Of a stretch of 64,000 bases of DNA, positions 1 through 8,474 are shown one piece after another (the first letter of the stretch is position 1; every line of letters starts with the position of its first letter). The position numbers and the translations under genes are program-made. The DNA lies in assembly GCF_003596335.1 (NCBI RefSeq), contig NZ_QZCH01000009.1, forward strand, positions 62,001 to 126,000, in the 5' to 3' direction. A model generated the notes under the pieces. The model did not search any database. It was given only the letters and a program-made list of their open reading frames with translations, and had not been told where the DNA came from. Source of the stretch: Motilimonas pumila. Its GTDB lineage: Bacteria > Pseudomonadota > Gammaproteobacteria > Enterobacterales > CBDFNC01.

Positions 1-818
1 GCTGCGACATTGTCCGGATGTAATGTTCTGCCGGTACCGCCCCCTGATGCAACCGAAAAATAAGGGCGGTTAAGCAGTTGCCGTTCTTTTTTGTAAGTGC
101 CAGCCACAGGGTGCTGGAACCGGGTTGGATTGGTTGAGTTACCTGTGATAGAAATATCTACTTGTTCATGGTGCATGATTGCCACCCCTTCCATTACGTC
201 ATCAGCGCCATAACAATTGATTTCTCCGTTCACGCCTTTACTGAAACGCTTTTGTTTGCTGATTGCTAACTCACCCGCTTCATAATCAAAGGTTGTCTGC
301 ACATAGTTAAAGCCATTTATGCGGGAAATTAAATAGGCGGCATCTTTGCCTAAGCCATTTAAAATGACACGAAGTGGGGAGGTTCTGACGCGATTAGCGC
401 TTTGCGCTATTTTGATGGCGCCTTCCGCGGCAGCAAACGATTCATGGCCTGCCAAAAAGCAAAAGCATTGAGAGTGTTCGGATAATAAACGCGCTGCTAA
501 GTTGCCATGACCTAAGCCTACTTTTCGTTGCTGAGCAACCGAGCCGGGAATGCAAAATGCTTGTAACGCTTCGCCAATCGACTCCGCGGCTTGTTCGGCG
601 CGAAAGTGTTTCCGTTTGATGGCTATTGCTGCGCCTAAGCTGTAAGCCCATGCCGCATCTTCAAAAGCAATGGTTTGCGTTTCTTTGACGATACTATAAG
701 GGTCAAAGCCAAAACCTTGACATAGCGCTCGCGCCTGCGATAAATCTGTTAACTGGTATTTATCAAGTACTGCCTGTATTTGAGGCATGCGACGTGTTTG
801 GTTTTCAAAAGTAATCAT
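1..818 (-). CDS. GGGtGRT family protein (partial, C-terminus beyond window)
   Basis: The frame opens with ATG at 818-816 behind an AAGAGGA ribosome site and runs off the left edge, giving about 272 residues. The signature GGGTGRT lies close to the visible end (about residues 259-265), inside the string ASGGGTGRTLHPDN, which names this family of unknown function. The gene begins 12 bp after the stop of the NifU-like scaffold gene, so the two are co-transcribed, and the family is regularly paired with such a scaffold. A role in assembling or using an Fe-S cluster is inferred only from that pairing. Expression should fall under the fluoride riboswitch upstream of the first gene. No signal peptide or membrane segment is seen, so it is probably cytoplasmic. 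Confidence 0.88.
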   Translation of the reverse strand, partial: MITFENQTRRMPQIQAVLDKYQLTDLSQARALCQGFGFDPYSIVKETQTIAFEDAAWAYSLGAAIAIKRKHFRAEQAAESIGEALQAFCIPGSVAQQRKVGLGHGNLAARLLSEHSQCFCFLAGHESFAAAEGAIKIAQSANRVRTSPLRVILNGLGKDAAYLISRINGFNYVQTTFDYEAGELAISKQKRFSKGVNGEINCYGADDVMEGVAIMHHEQVDISITGNSTNPTRFQHPVAGTYKKERQLLNRPYFSVASGGGTGRTLHPDNVA

Positions 819-830
819 GGTGTAATCCTC

Positions 831-1523
831 TTAAGACTGGCGTGGGTCAATATAGCTTTCTGCTTCGTCAAAGCGGCCGTATGTATTCTTACACTGAGCC
901 ATGGCTTGATTGGCATCTAGGCCTTGGTTAATGAGTGTCATCATTTGGCCTAGCTGAACGTATTCGTAACCGATCACTTCTTTGTCTTCGTCTAAGGCAA
1001 GTTGCGTAACATAGCCCTCTGCGAGTTCTAAATACCGAACGCCTTTAGCCTTGGTGCCGTAACTGGTACCGATTTGTGAGCGCAAGCCTTTACCGAGATC
1101 TTCTAAGCCTGCGCCCACCGGCAGGCCACCTTTTGAAAAAGCAGTTTGGGTTCGCCCGTAAGCCATTTGCAGAAATAACTCCCGCATGGCAACGTTAATG
1201 GCGTCGCAGACCAAATCAGTGTTCATTGCTTCGAGTAAGGTTTTTCCAGTCAAAATTTCCGCCGCCATTGCTGCTGAGTGAGTCATGCCTGAACAGCCAA
1301 CGGTTTCAATAAGACACTCTTCTATGACGCCATCTTTGACATTCACTGTGAGCTTCGCCGCGCCTTGCTGGGGGGCGCATGTGCCAACGCCATGGGTGAC
1401 ACCAGAGATGTCGTTGACTTGGGTAACATTGATGAAATTGCCTTCGATAGGCACGGGTGCGTTGCTGTGATGAGGCCCGCGCGCTAGCGGACACATATTT
1501 TGAACTTCGGTGGAATATTGCAT
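831..1523 (-). CDS. NifU-like iron-sulfur cluster assembly scaffold protein
   Basis: This 230-residue cytoplasmic protein has the features of NifU/IscU-type scaffolds of the GGGtGRT-associated kind. Cysteines occur in MCPLARGP (N-terminus), GTCAPQ, EECLIETVGCSGMTHSAA, DLVCDAI and AQCKNTYG. The GCSGMTHSAAMAAEILTGK segment resembles the scaffold core that carries a cluster ligand. Such proteins hold nascent Fe-S clusters; the client here is unknown. It is the first gene of a two-gene operon with the GGGtGRT gene. Its ribosome site (AAGAGG) lies in a hairpin, and a fluoride riboswitch precedes it. It is longer than housekeeping IscU (about 128 residues), so it is a specialised scaffold rather than the ISC one. 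Confidence 0.85.
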   Translation of the reverse strand: MQYSTEVQNMCPLARGPHHSNAPVPIEGNFINVTQVNDISGVTHGVGTCAPQQGAAKLTVNVKDGVIEECLIETVGCSGMTHSAAMAAEILTGKTLLEAMNTDLVCDAINVAMRELFLQMAYGRTQTAFSKGGLPVGAGLEDLGKGLRSQIGTSYGTKAKGVRYLELAEGYVTQLALDEDKEVIGYEYVQLGQMMTLINQGLDANQAMAQCKNTYGRFDEAESYIDPRQS

Positions 1524-1529
1524 GAATAC

Positions 1530-1554
1530 CTCTTACCTGTGCGCTCGGTAAGAG
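1530..1554 (-). promoter_or_regulatory. RBS-sequestering hairpin (riboswitch expression platform)
   Basis: In the transcript, CUCUUACC and GGUAAGAG form an 8-bp stem with a 9-nt loop. The 3' arm contains the AAGAGG ribosome site of the NifU-like gene, 8 nt before its ATG. A competing pairing is possible between GUAAGG just upstream (plus strand around 1573-1578) and the 5' arm. This suggests translational control by the fluoride aptamer. The switching mechanism is an inference from pairing by eye. Confidence 0.7.
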
Positions 1555-1600
1555 AGGGCAACAAACACCTGACCTTACACGAACGAAAATCGTGAAATAT

Positions 1601-1650
1601 GTCAGGAGTCATCAGCCACATGGCGGTTATAAGGTGGAACCCCATCACCT
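1601..1650 (-). promoter_or_regulatory. Fluoride riboswitch aptamer (crcB motif)
   Basis: Read on the minus strand, the leader has GGUGAUGGGGUUCCACC, then UAUAACC, then the short hairpin GCC-AUGU-GGC, then UGAUGACUCCUGAC. This matches the fluoride aptamer element by element: P1 is GGUG/CACC, the loop GGGGUU pairs with GACUCC to make the pseudoknot, and the invariant GGCUGAUG follows P3. The downstream CCUGAC can pair alternatively with GUCAGG (plus strand 1568-1573), giving a plausible switch to the RBS hairpin. A TATGAT -10 element at 1659-1664 would start transcription just ahead of the aptamer. The controlled genes are a NifU-like scaffold and a GGGtGRT protein, not the usual fluoride exporter. 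Confidence 0.92.
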
Positions 1651-1663
1651 ATATTAATATCAT

Positions 1664-1696
1664 AAAACCTGACGGCAAAAAAACCAGTCAGGTTTT
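1664..1696 (-). terminator. Inverted repeat / likely terminator of the SMP-30-like gene
   Basis: A perfect 10-bp inverted repeat (AAAACCTGAC / GTCAGGTTTT) encloses a T-rich loop. It lies about 30 bp after the stop of the leftward SMP-30-like gene and directly upstream of the -10 element of the riboswitch operon. It probably ends transcription from the upstream gene and so insulates the riboswitch-controlled promoter. Confidence 0.55.
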
Positions 1697-1726
1697 GTAT
1701 CATACCAATAAGGGATTACCCCTATG

Positions 1727-2593
1727 TTAGAGTTGGTAGCCTTGCACTTGTCCATCAAGCATTAACGGTACCCACAATTTTCCCTCTTTAATACTGATAT
1801 CTGCAGCACCTGTGGGCAATTGTAGCAGCAGGTTTATTTGCTTACCTTTTAACTCAAATACTTCGCCTGTGATCCAATCGCTGACGTAATGAGCCTGGCG
1901 GTAATGGGCCAAGCCGTCCAAATTGCCTAAGTATTCACTGGCAGATCGCCGCTTTAGGGCTTTAGTTACAGGATCTATCCTGTAAAGACTGCCGTTCTGT
2001 TCGGTTGAAAAATCTGCTTTGATGTTTTTTCCCCAACTGGCCACCATCAGCTGGTCTTGGTGCCAGCTAACGCCATTAGGGTGGGGTAATCGTTCGTTGT
2101 TAAACCAAGGGGTAACAACGCCGTTATTCAACTTGTAGATGGTGCCCCCCATTAAATCACTGATGTAAACGTGGCCACGAGCATCCACCGTAACATCATT
2201 AAGAAAGTGCGCACCATCAACGGGTATTTTGTCGATGATTTTACCGCTTGTGATACTGATGACGACAACATGGTCAATATCAGCGACGTAAAGCGTATCA
2301 CAACTGATCGCCATGCCTTTTGGTGCATTGAGGCCTGTGATCCACTGTTTTTGCAGTATATTGCCTTGGAGATCTAACAAGCTGATGTAACCTAAGCCAT
2401 TTTTTTCACCACCTTCTCCGTTCATGTTACTGACAAATAAGCGGGTCGCTTGCTTATTGCTTATCACAGACTCTGGTTGGTCAAAACCGTCAACTTGCCA
2501 TAATAACTCCGCTGTTGCTGCCATAGTTAATGGCGCAGCCAGGACAGTGGCAGTAAATAAAATAGATCGCAGCGATTGTTTGAATAATTGCAT
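1727..2593 (-). CDS. SMP-30/gluconolactonase-like beta-propeller protein, exported
   Basis: The 288-residue protein starts with a signal peptide (basic MQLFKQSLR, hydrophobic core, cleavage likely after LTMAA) and is thus expected in the periplasm. The rest has repeated blades of the SMP-30/strictosidine synthase/NHL type: GLNAPKGMAISCDTLYVAD, HFLNDVTVDARGHVYISD, HPNGVSWHQDQLMVASWG and LGNLDGLAHYRQAHYVSDW. The recurrent N/D positions fit the metal-binding centre of SMP-30-like lactonases. The substrate is unknown; a sugar lactonase or simply a binding propeller are both possible. It is transcribed divergently from the XRE-type regulator at 2718, which may control it. Confidence 0.75.
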   Translation of the reverse strand: MQLFKQSLRSILFTATVLAAPLTMAATAELLWQVDGFDQPESVISNKQATRLFVSNMNGEGGEKNGLGYISLLDLQGNILQKQWITGLNAPKGMAISCDTLYVADIDHVVVISITSGKIIDKIPVDGAHFLNDVTVDARGHVYISDLMGGTIYKLNNGVVTPWFNNERLPHPNGVSWHQDQLMVASWGKNIKADFSTEQNGSLYRIDPVTKALKRRSASEYLGNLDGLAHYRQAHYVSDWITGEVFELKGKQINLLLQLPTGAADISIKEGKLWVPLMLDGQVQGYQL

Positions 2594-2717
2594 AGCTTCC
2601 TTTCCTAATCGATTGAGTGTAAACGCGGTATCTACTCTAGAAAGCTATCAAAATGGTGCAAGCTTTGGTTTAATAGTGCATTAAATATGATACTAAATCA
2701 GAGGGTTAGGCTCAAAA

Positions 2718-3479
2718 TTGGATCAAAGTAAATACCTATGCGGCATTTTTGATGCGTTACAACGAGTGCTCAAGCAACAAGGCATCACTTATAAAACGCT
2801 GGCAGAATCTCTCAGTATCAGTGAAGTGACGGTAAAACGTGTATTTCAAGACCGTGACTGTAAAATGAGCCGCATTGTGCAAATATGCGAAGTCATAGGC
2901 GTGCCTTTTACCGATGTGTTGGCGGTGGCGGAACAAGCGCCACCAAAATTGGATAGTTTGCCGGTGCGAGCCGAGCATGCATTATTAAAAACGCCGGGTT
3001 TGTTGCCTTTTTTTATGCTGCTGTTAAATGATTTCTCCGTAGCAGCCATTTGTCAGGAGCAAGGCATTAGCACCGCTGACAGCTATTTGTACTTGCGTGA
3101 GCTGGAAAAAATTGAACTGATAAAGTTAGGTCAGGGAGATGAATTCGTGTGGCTGATAACGCGACCGGTAAAATGGTCGGTGGCTGGTCCGTTTCAACGG
3201 GTATTGATCAGTGTGAATCAGCGCTTTGTTAAGACCTGTATCGAACAACATCACGACGCACCCATGGCATTTCAATCCGCAGCGAGAAAAATCAGTGAGT
3301 CAACTAAGGAGAAATTTGAACAAGCTTTGGCCGAGGTTTACCGAGACTTTCAAAAACAAGCAAGTTTGGACCAACTGTATTACGATCAGAGTGAGTTGCA
3401 CAGCCACAAACTATTACTGGCTTTTTCAACATTTGAAATTAGAAATTTTTGCCAAGTACCTGATTTTAAACAAGGCTAG
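2718..3479 (+). CDS. XRE-type helix-turn-helix transcriptional regulator
   Basis: The protein has 253 residues, with an N-terminal HTH at about residues 18-60 (KTLAESLSISEVTVKRVFQD, then MSRIVQICEVIGVPFTDVL). The long C-terminal part has no motif I recognise and may sense a ligand or form dimers. The start is a TTG behind AGAGGGTTAGG. No in-frame ATG occurs before the HTH, so TTG is the likely start. It diverges from the SMP-30-like gene with a 124-bp gap, a common arrangement for a regulator and its target. A tRNA cluster on the opposite strand follows 38 bp downstream. Confidence 0.8.
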   Translation: MDQSKYLCGIFDALQRVLKQQGITYKTLAESLSISEVTVKRVFQDRDCKMSRIVQICEVIGVPFTDVLAVAEQAPPKLDSLPVRAEHALLKTPGLLPFFMLLLNDFSVAAICQEQGISTADSYLYLRELEKIELIKLGQGDEFVWLITRPVKWSVAGPFQRVLISVNQRFVKTCIEQHHDAPMAFQSAARKISESTKEKFEQALAEVYRDFQKQASLDQLYYDQSELHSHKLLLAFSTFEIRNFCQVPDFKQG

Positions 3480-3517
3480 AGGATTGGGAGGAATAAAAGA
3501 TATGTACAATAAAGAAA

Positions 3518-3594
<77 letters not shown>

Positions 3595-3615
3595 ACTGAA
3601 AGGGTAATGCTGAAT

Positions 3616-3692
<77 letters not shown>

Positions 3693-3713
3693 ACTGTAAT
3701 TCATTGATAAAAT

Positions 3714-3790
<77 letters not shown>

Positions 3791-3833
3791 ACTGAATTTC
3801 ATCTTATTTATCAAACGTATTTACAACCATAAA

Positions 3834-3910
<77 letters not shown>

Positions 3911-3930
3911 CTTGATAAATGTTCTTAGAT

Positions 3931-4007
<77 letters not shown>

Positions 4008-4027
4008 TCCGTCTAAGAGCGGCGAAT

Positions 4028-4054
4028 ACTATAGACTTGATCTGACTTATGCAA
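4028..4054 (-). promoter_or_regulatory. Promoter of the tRNA-fMet cluster
   Basis: On the minus strand a -35-like TTGCAT (plus 4049-4054) is followed after 15 bp by TATAGT (about 4028-4033) and a GC-rich discriminator. The latter is typical of stable RNA promoters under stringent control. It sits about 20 bp before the first tRNA. Confidence 0.6.
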
Positions 4055-4153
4055 GCAGATTAAACAATAAAAATTTCGAGTGCTGTTTTATTATTCAAAT
4101 CGTATAACTTGTCTACATTTAGGATTTATCTGTGCCTACATCAAGACTTTAGG

Positions 4154-4159
4154 TATAAT
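4154..4159 (+). promoter_or_regulatory. -10 element of the rlmL operon promoter
   Basis: AGGTATAATGCGCGCC contains a consensus TATAAT followed by a GC-rich start region, 63 bp before the rlmL ATG. No good -35 hexamer is seen at the expected distance. Confidence 0.5.
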
Positions 4160-4222
4160 GCGCGCCAATCGCAACCATGTCAGGTTGCTGCCGCTTAGCT
4201 TTATCAAACATCGGAAAATTGA

Positions 4223-6346
4223 ATGTCTACCACTACTTCATATGATTATTTTGTTACTTGTGCCCAAGGGCTTGAACCCCTTGTAGAGGAAGAACTTAAG
4301 TCTTTCGGTATTGAACAAGTAAAAGCCGTTCGCTCTGGTGTTAACTTTTCTGGCTCCAAGCAGCAAGGTTATCAAGTGTGCTTATGGTCTCGTTATGCAT
4401 CACGTGTGCTGCTCAGATTAAGTGAGTTTAAAGTACATGATGTAATGGATTTATACCTTGGCTGTAGTTACGTTGCTTGGGAAGACGTGTTTGATATAAA
4501 GAAAACGTTTGCGATTGACTTTTCGGGTAAGAATGAAGAAATCCGTAATACCCAATTCGGGGCATTAAAGGTCAAGGACGCAATTGTCGATCGTTTTCGT
4601 AAGAAGCTAGATGATAGGCCTAATGTCGAAAAAGGTAATTCCCAGGTCCGCATCAACGTCCGTTTATTTAAAGATAAAGCCCACGTATACCTTGATTTAG
4701 CTGGTAGCCCTTTGCACCATCGAGGTTATAAAACAGAAACAGGTGCCGCGCCGTTAAAAGAGAATTTAGCGGCCGCTATTGTTAGACGCAGTGGCTGGCA
4801 AACGGACACCCATATGTTAGATCCTATGTGTGGCTCTGGCACCTTGGTCATTGAAGCGGCTTTGATGGCGACAAACCGTGCCCCTGGACTGCTGCGTGAC
4901 GGTTATGCGTTTGAGCATTGGAAGGATCATGACGTTGAACTTTGGACCAGCATGCTGGCACAAGCTCAAGTACAAAATAAGCGCAATGAAAATAAGTCTG
5001 ACACGCGTTTTTATGCCAATGACAAAAGCCGTCGTTTGATCGAGATTGCGCGCAGCAACGCCCAGCGTGCCGGTGTCGCTGACTTAATTACCTTTAGTGT
5101 AAAAGATGCAACAGAGCTGGGAAATCCCCTCGATGGCCAAACTGGTCACATCATATCTAACCCTCCGTATGGTGAACGAATGGGGGAGATGACTGGCGCA
5201 ATCGAATTATATTCCAATCTGGGTAACCGTTTTAAAAAGAGCTTCCCAGGCTGGCAAGTATCATTGTTTTCGACCGACACCGAACTGCTCAGTTGTATTG
5301 GCTTAAGGGCAAGCAAGACCTACAAGTTGTTCAATGGGCCATTAGAATGTGTATTAAAGAACTACAGCATCAGTGAACGCAGTATGGCCAGCGATAAACC
5401 GGCCATCTACGCCACGGATTTCGCCAATCGTTTAAAGAAAAATCTGCAGCAAAGACGCAAGTGGGCCAAGCGAGAAGGGGTAGATTGTTTCAGGCTCTAT
5501 GATGCTGACTTGCCAGAGTACAATGTGGCGATAGATCTCTATGTTGATCATTTGGTCGTGCAAGAGTACGCGCCGCCTAAGAACATTGACCCCGCGAAAG
5601 CACGGCGTCGAATTTTAGACGTGGTGGCAACGGCAAGGCATGTGTTAGAGATTCCTGAAGATAAATTGTTTTTGAAAGTACGTGAAGTACAAAAAGGCAA
5701 AAGCCAATATCAAACCTTAAACAAAAAGCAATCACTCCTTAGCGCGAGTGAATACAACGCCCTGTTTGAAGTGAACCTTAGCGATTATTTAGACACCGGC
5801 TTGTTTTTAGACCACAGGCCTACGCGGAAAAAATTGGGCGAACTGGCGCAAGGTAAACATTTTTTGAATTTGTTTTGTTACACTGCTTCGGCTTCTGTAC
5901 ACGCGGCCCTTGGCGGCGCAGCATCCACCACTAGTGTAGATATGTCCAATACCTATATAGACTGGGCAAAACGCAATTTTCAACTAAATAAAATCAAAGG
6001 CGCACATCACTTTGAGCAAGCAGATTGTTTGAAGTGGCTGGATCATTGTCAGCATCAATATGATTTAATCTTTATCGATCCGCCTACATTCTCTAACTCA
6101 AAGCGCATGCAAGGCACGTTTGACGTGCAGCGTGATCACGTTGAGCTGCTACAAAACGCGCGTAAAAATCTTACAACAGGCGGTGTGTTGGTTTTCTCTA
6201 ACAACAAACGCGGGTTTAAGTTAGACCATGATGCTGTGAATGAGTTAGGCTTTGAGATCCAGGACTTTAGCAAGCAATCGATTCCTGAAGATTTTAAACG
6301 CAACGATAAAATTCATCAGTGCTGGATTTTAACTCTGTGCCGTTAA
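4223..6346 (+). CDS. rlmL: Bifunctional 23S rRNA methyltransferase RlmKL (m2G2445 / m7G2069)
   Basis: The 707-residue protein fuses two SAM-dependent rRNA methyltransferases, as in E. coli RlmL/RlmKL. Order: an N-terminal THUMP RNA-binding region (about 45-160); the RlmL domain with LDPMCGSGTLVIEA near 199-212 and the N2-guanine motif SNPPYGER near 312-318; then the RlmK domain with FLNLFCYTAS and DPPTFSNSKRM near 619. Full length fits the family (about 700). The ATG at 4223 follows CGGAAAA and matches the usual N-terminus (YDYFVTCAQGLEPLVEEEL). It acts in 50S subunit maturation. The glutaredoxin-like gene overlaps its 3' end and uup follows, a common gammaproteobacterial gene order. Confidence 0.96.
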   Translation: MSTTTSYDYFVTCAQGLEPLVEEELKSFGIEQVKAVRSGVNFSGSKQQGYQVCLWSRYASRVLLRLSEFKVHDVMDLYLGCSYVAWEDVFDIKKTFAIDFSGKNEEIRNTQFGALKVKDAIVDRFRKKLDDRPNVEKGNSQVRINVRLFKDKAHVYLDLAGSPLHHRGYKTETGAAPLKENLAAAIVRRSGWQTDTHMLDPMCGSGTLVIEAALMATNRAPGLLRDGYAFEHWKDHDVELWTSMLAQAQVQNKRNENKSDTRFYANDKSRRLIEIARSNAQRAGVADLITFSVKDATELGNPLDGQTGHIISNPPYGERMGEMTGAIELYSNLGNRFKKSFPGWQVSLFSTDTELLSCIGLRASKTYKLFNGPLECVLKNYSISERSMASDKPAIYATDFANRLKKNLQQRRKWAKREGVDCFRLYDADLPEYNVAIDLYVDHLVVQEYAPPKNIDPAKARRRILDVVATARHVLEIPEDKLFLKVREVQKGKSQYQTLNKKQSLLSASEYNALFEVNLSDYLDTGLFLDHRPTRKKLGELAQGKHFLNLFCYTASASVHAALGGAASTTSVDMSNTYIDWAKRNFQLNKIKGAHHFEQADCLKWLDHCQHQYDLIFIDPPTFSNSKRMQGTFDVQRDHVELLQNARKNLTTGGVLVFSNNKRGFKLDHDAVNELGFEIQDFSKQSIPEDFKRNDKIHQCWILTLCR

Positions 6347-6555
6347 TTTTATACTCGGCAGACGGCTGTCACCTCTGTGAGCAGGCGAAAAGGTTGCTCG
6401 CTCAGATAGGGGTGGAGTATCGCGTGGTAGACATCGCACTTGACGATGACTTGGTCGCTCGTTTTGGCGTGCGTATTCCGGTGATTGTTAAAAGCAATGG
6501 TGAAGAACTTGGGTGGCCGTTCTCGGCTGAATCCATCGCAATATTTATGGAATAA
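6319..6555 (+). CDS. Glutaredoxin-family small thioredoxin-fold protein
   Basis: A 78-residue protein with a thioredoxin-fold start (LILYSADGCHLCEQAKRLL) carrying a CHLC redox motif at about residues 17-20. The cis-proline region is FGVRIPVIV, and the C-terminal part is GWPFSAESI. It belongs to the short glutaredoxin-like family found between rlmL and uup. The first ATG overlaps rlmL by 28 bp. A GTG at 6337 (before PLILYS) is an alternative start with only a 10-bp overlap. Its partner is unknown; a cytoplasmic thiol reductase role is inferred. Confidence 0.85.
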   Translation: MLDFNSVPLILYSADGCHLCEQAKRLLAQIGVEYRVVDIALDDDLVARFGVRIPVIVKSNGEELGWPFSAESIAIFME

Positions 6556-6561
6556 TTAGCA

Positions 6562-8460
6562 GTGGCATTAATTACGTTACAACAAGCCGACTTGGCCTTT
6601 GGCGATACGCCGTTACTTGACAAAGCAGAGCTTGTCATTGAGCCGAAAGAACGTGTCTGTTTAGTAGGCCGAAACGGTGCAGGCAAGTCGACTTTATTGA
6701 AAGTATTAGAAGGGCAAATCCAACTTGATGATGGCCGCATTGTTAAAAATAACGATGTTAAAATATCGCGCTTAGAGCAAGATCCTCCTCAAGTGGAAGG
6801 CGTTACTGCGTATGAATATGTTGCTGGAGGCATGGCTGAAGTTGGCGCGTTAGTGGCTGAGTACCACCACATATCTGCCAGCTTGGGTGATAACCCCAGT
6901 GATAAAGTACTCAACCGCATGCAATACTTACAAGAAGCGTTAGATCAATGCGACGGTTGGCAGTTAGACAGCAAAATTAATCAAACCCTCGAACGATTGA
7001 ACATCGAGGCTGATATTTGCTTAGATCAACTCTCTGGAGGCTGGCAACGTAAGGTGGCGTTGGCAAAAGCGCTTGTCAGTGAGCCTGATTTACTCTTTCT
7101 CGACGAGCCGACCAACCATCTCGACGTAGCCACAATAGAATGGTTAGAACAATTCTTGATGGGGTTTTCCGGCAGTATTGTATTTATTAGCCATGATAGG
7201 GCATTTATCCGCCGCCTAGCGACACGCATTATCGACATTGACCGAGGTAATCTCAGCTCTTGGCCTGGAGATTATGAAACATATTTAGAGCGTAAAGAAG
7301 AAGCGCTCAGGGTTGAAGAAGAGCAAAATGCGGAGTTTGACCGCAAACTGGCACAAGAAGAAGTGTGGATCCGCCAAGGCATTAAAGCGCGTCGAACGCG
7401 CAATGAAGGGCGCGTGAGAGCCCTTAAGAAAATGCGTGGTGAGCGCTCAGATCGCGTTAATGTGATGGGCAAAGCCAAAATTAACGTGGATGAAGCATTG
7501 CGTTCAGGCAAAATTGTGTTTGAAGCAGAAGATTTAAGTTACGAATTTGAAAATCAAATTATCTTAAAGCATTTTGATTTCACGGTGTTACGCGGCGATA
7601 AAATTGCGCTGATTGGCCCAAATGGCTGCGGTAAAAGTACCCTACTCAAAATTATGCTTGGGGAGCTTGAGGCTCAACAAGGCCACTTTAAGTGTGGTAC
7701 TAAATTAGAAATCGCCTACTTTGACCAATACCGTGATAAATTAGACCCAGAAAAAACCGTCATGGATAATTTGGCAGAAGGCAAGCAAGAAGTAGAAGTA
7801 GGGGGGCGAAGCCGCCACGTACTCGGCTACTTACAAGACTTCCTGTTCCACCCTCGACGTGCAAGAACGCCAGTTAAGGCACTTTCTGGCGGCGAAAAAA
7901 ATCGCTTGTTGTTGGCCAAAATATTTTTGAAGCCAAGCAATTTATTGGTGTTAGATGAGCCAACCAACGATTTAGATGTCGAAACCTTGGAACTTTTGGA
8001 AGAATTGCTTGCCAATTACCAAGGTACATTGCTGTTGGTAAGTCATGATCGACACTTTGTGGATAACACTGCCACCCATAGTTGGGTATTTCACGGGGAA
8101 GGTGAAATTGAAACCTTAGTGGGAGGCTATGCCGATGCAAAAGCCAGTATGGAGGCAAGAAAAGCTAGACACACGACGACTGAGGTCAAGGAAGTTGTCA
8201 GTCAGCCTGTTGCGGTAGCGAAAAAAACAGAAAAACCGCGTAAGTTAACCTATAAAGAAAAGATTGAACTCGAAAAACTGCCTGCATTATTAGAATCACT
8301 TGAGGCAGAAATTGATGGGCTACAACAAGAGATTAATTCTGCTGAATTTTTTAGTCAGCCTGCCGATTACACGCAATCACAATTAGAATTATTAGCTCAA
8401 CAGGAACAGGCGCTAGACGATGCGCTTAACCGTTGGGAAGAATTAGAAGAATTACAATAA
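6562..8460 (+). CDS. uup: ABC-F family ATPase Uup
   Basis: The 632-residue protein has two ABC ATPase domains and no membrane segments, the ABC-F design. Walker A motifs are GRNGAGKST (about 36-44) and GPNGCGKST (about 352-360). Signatures are LSGGW and LSGGEKN, and Walker B regions are LLFLDEPTNHLD and LLVLDEPTNDLD. A charged C-terminal extension from about 560 looks like the coiled-coil DNA/ribosome-binding domain of Uup. The start is GTG; the N-terminus (VALITLQQADLAFGD) aligns with E. coli Uup. Uup acts on ribosomes and affects transposon excision in E. coli. It is third in the rlmL operon, 6 bp behind the glutaredoxin-like gene. Confidence 0.93.
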   Translation: MALITLQQADLAFGDTPLLDKAELVIEPKERVCLVGRNGAGKSTLLKVLEGQIQLDDGRIVKNNDVKISRLEQDPPQVEGVTAYEYVAGGMAEVGALVAEYHHISASLGDNPSDKVLNRMQYLQEALDQCDGWQLDSKINQTLERLNIEADICLDQLSGGWQRKVALAKALVSEPDLLFLDEPTNHLDVATIEWLEQFLMGFSGSIVFISHDRAFIRRLATRIIDIDRGNLSSWPGDYETYLERKEEALRVEEEQNAEFDRKLAQEEVWIRQGIKARRTRNEGRVRALKKMRGERSDRVNVMGKAKINVDEALRSGKIVFEAEDLSYEFENQIILKHFDFTVLRGDKIALIGPNGCGKSTLLKIMLGELEAQQGHFKCGTKLEIAYFDQYRDKLDPEKTVMDNLAEGKQEVEVGGRSRHVLGYLQDFLFHPRRARTPVKALSGGEKNRLLLAKIFLKPSNLLVLDEPTNDLDVETLELLEELLANYQGTLLLVSHDRHFVDNTATHSWVFHGEGEIETLVGGYADAKASMEARKARHTTTEVKEVVSQPVAVAKKTEKPRKLTYKEKIELEKLPALLESLEAEIDGLQQEINSAEFFSQPADYTQSQLELLAQQEQALDDALNRWEELEELQ

Positions 8461-8474
8461 AAGGGATGCCTTTA

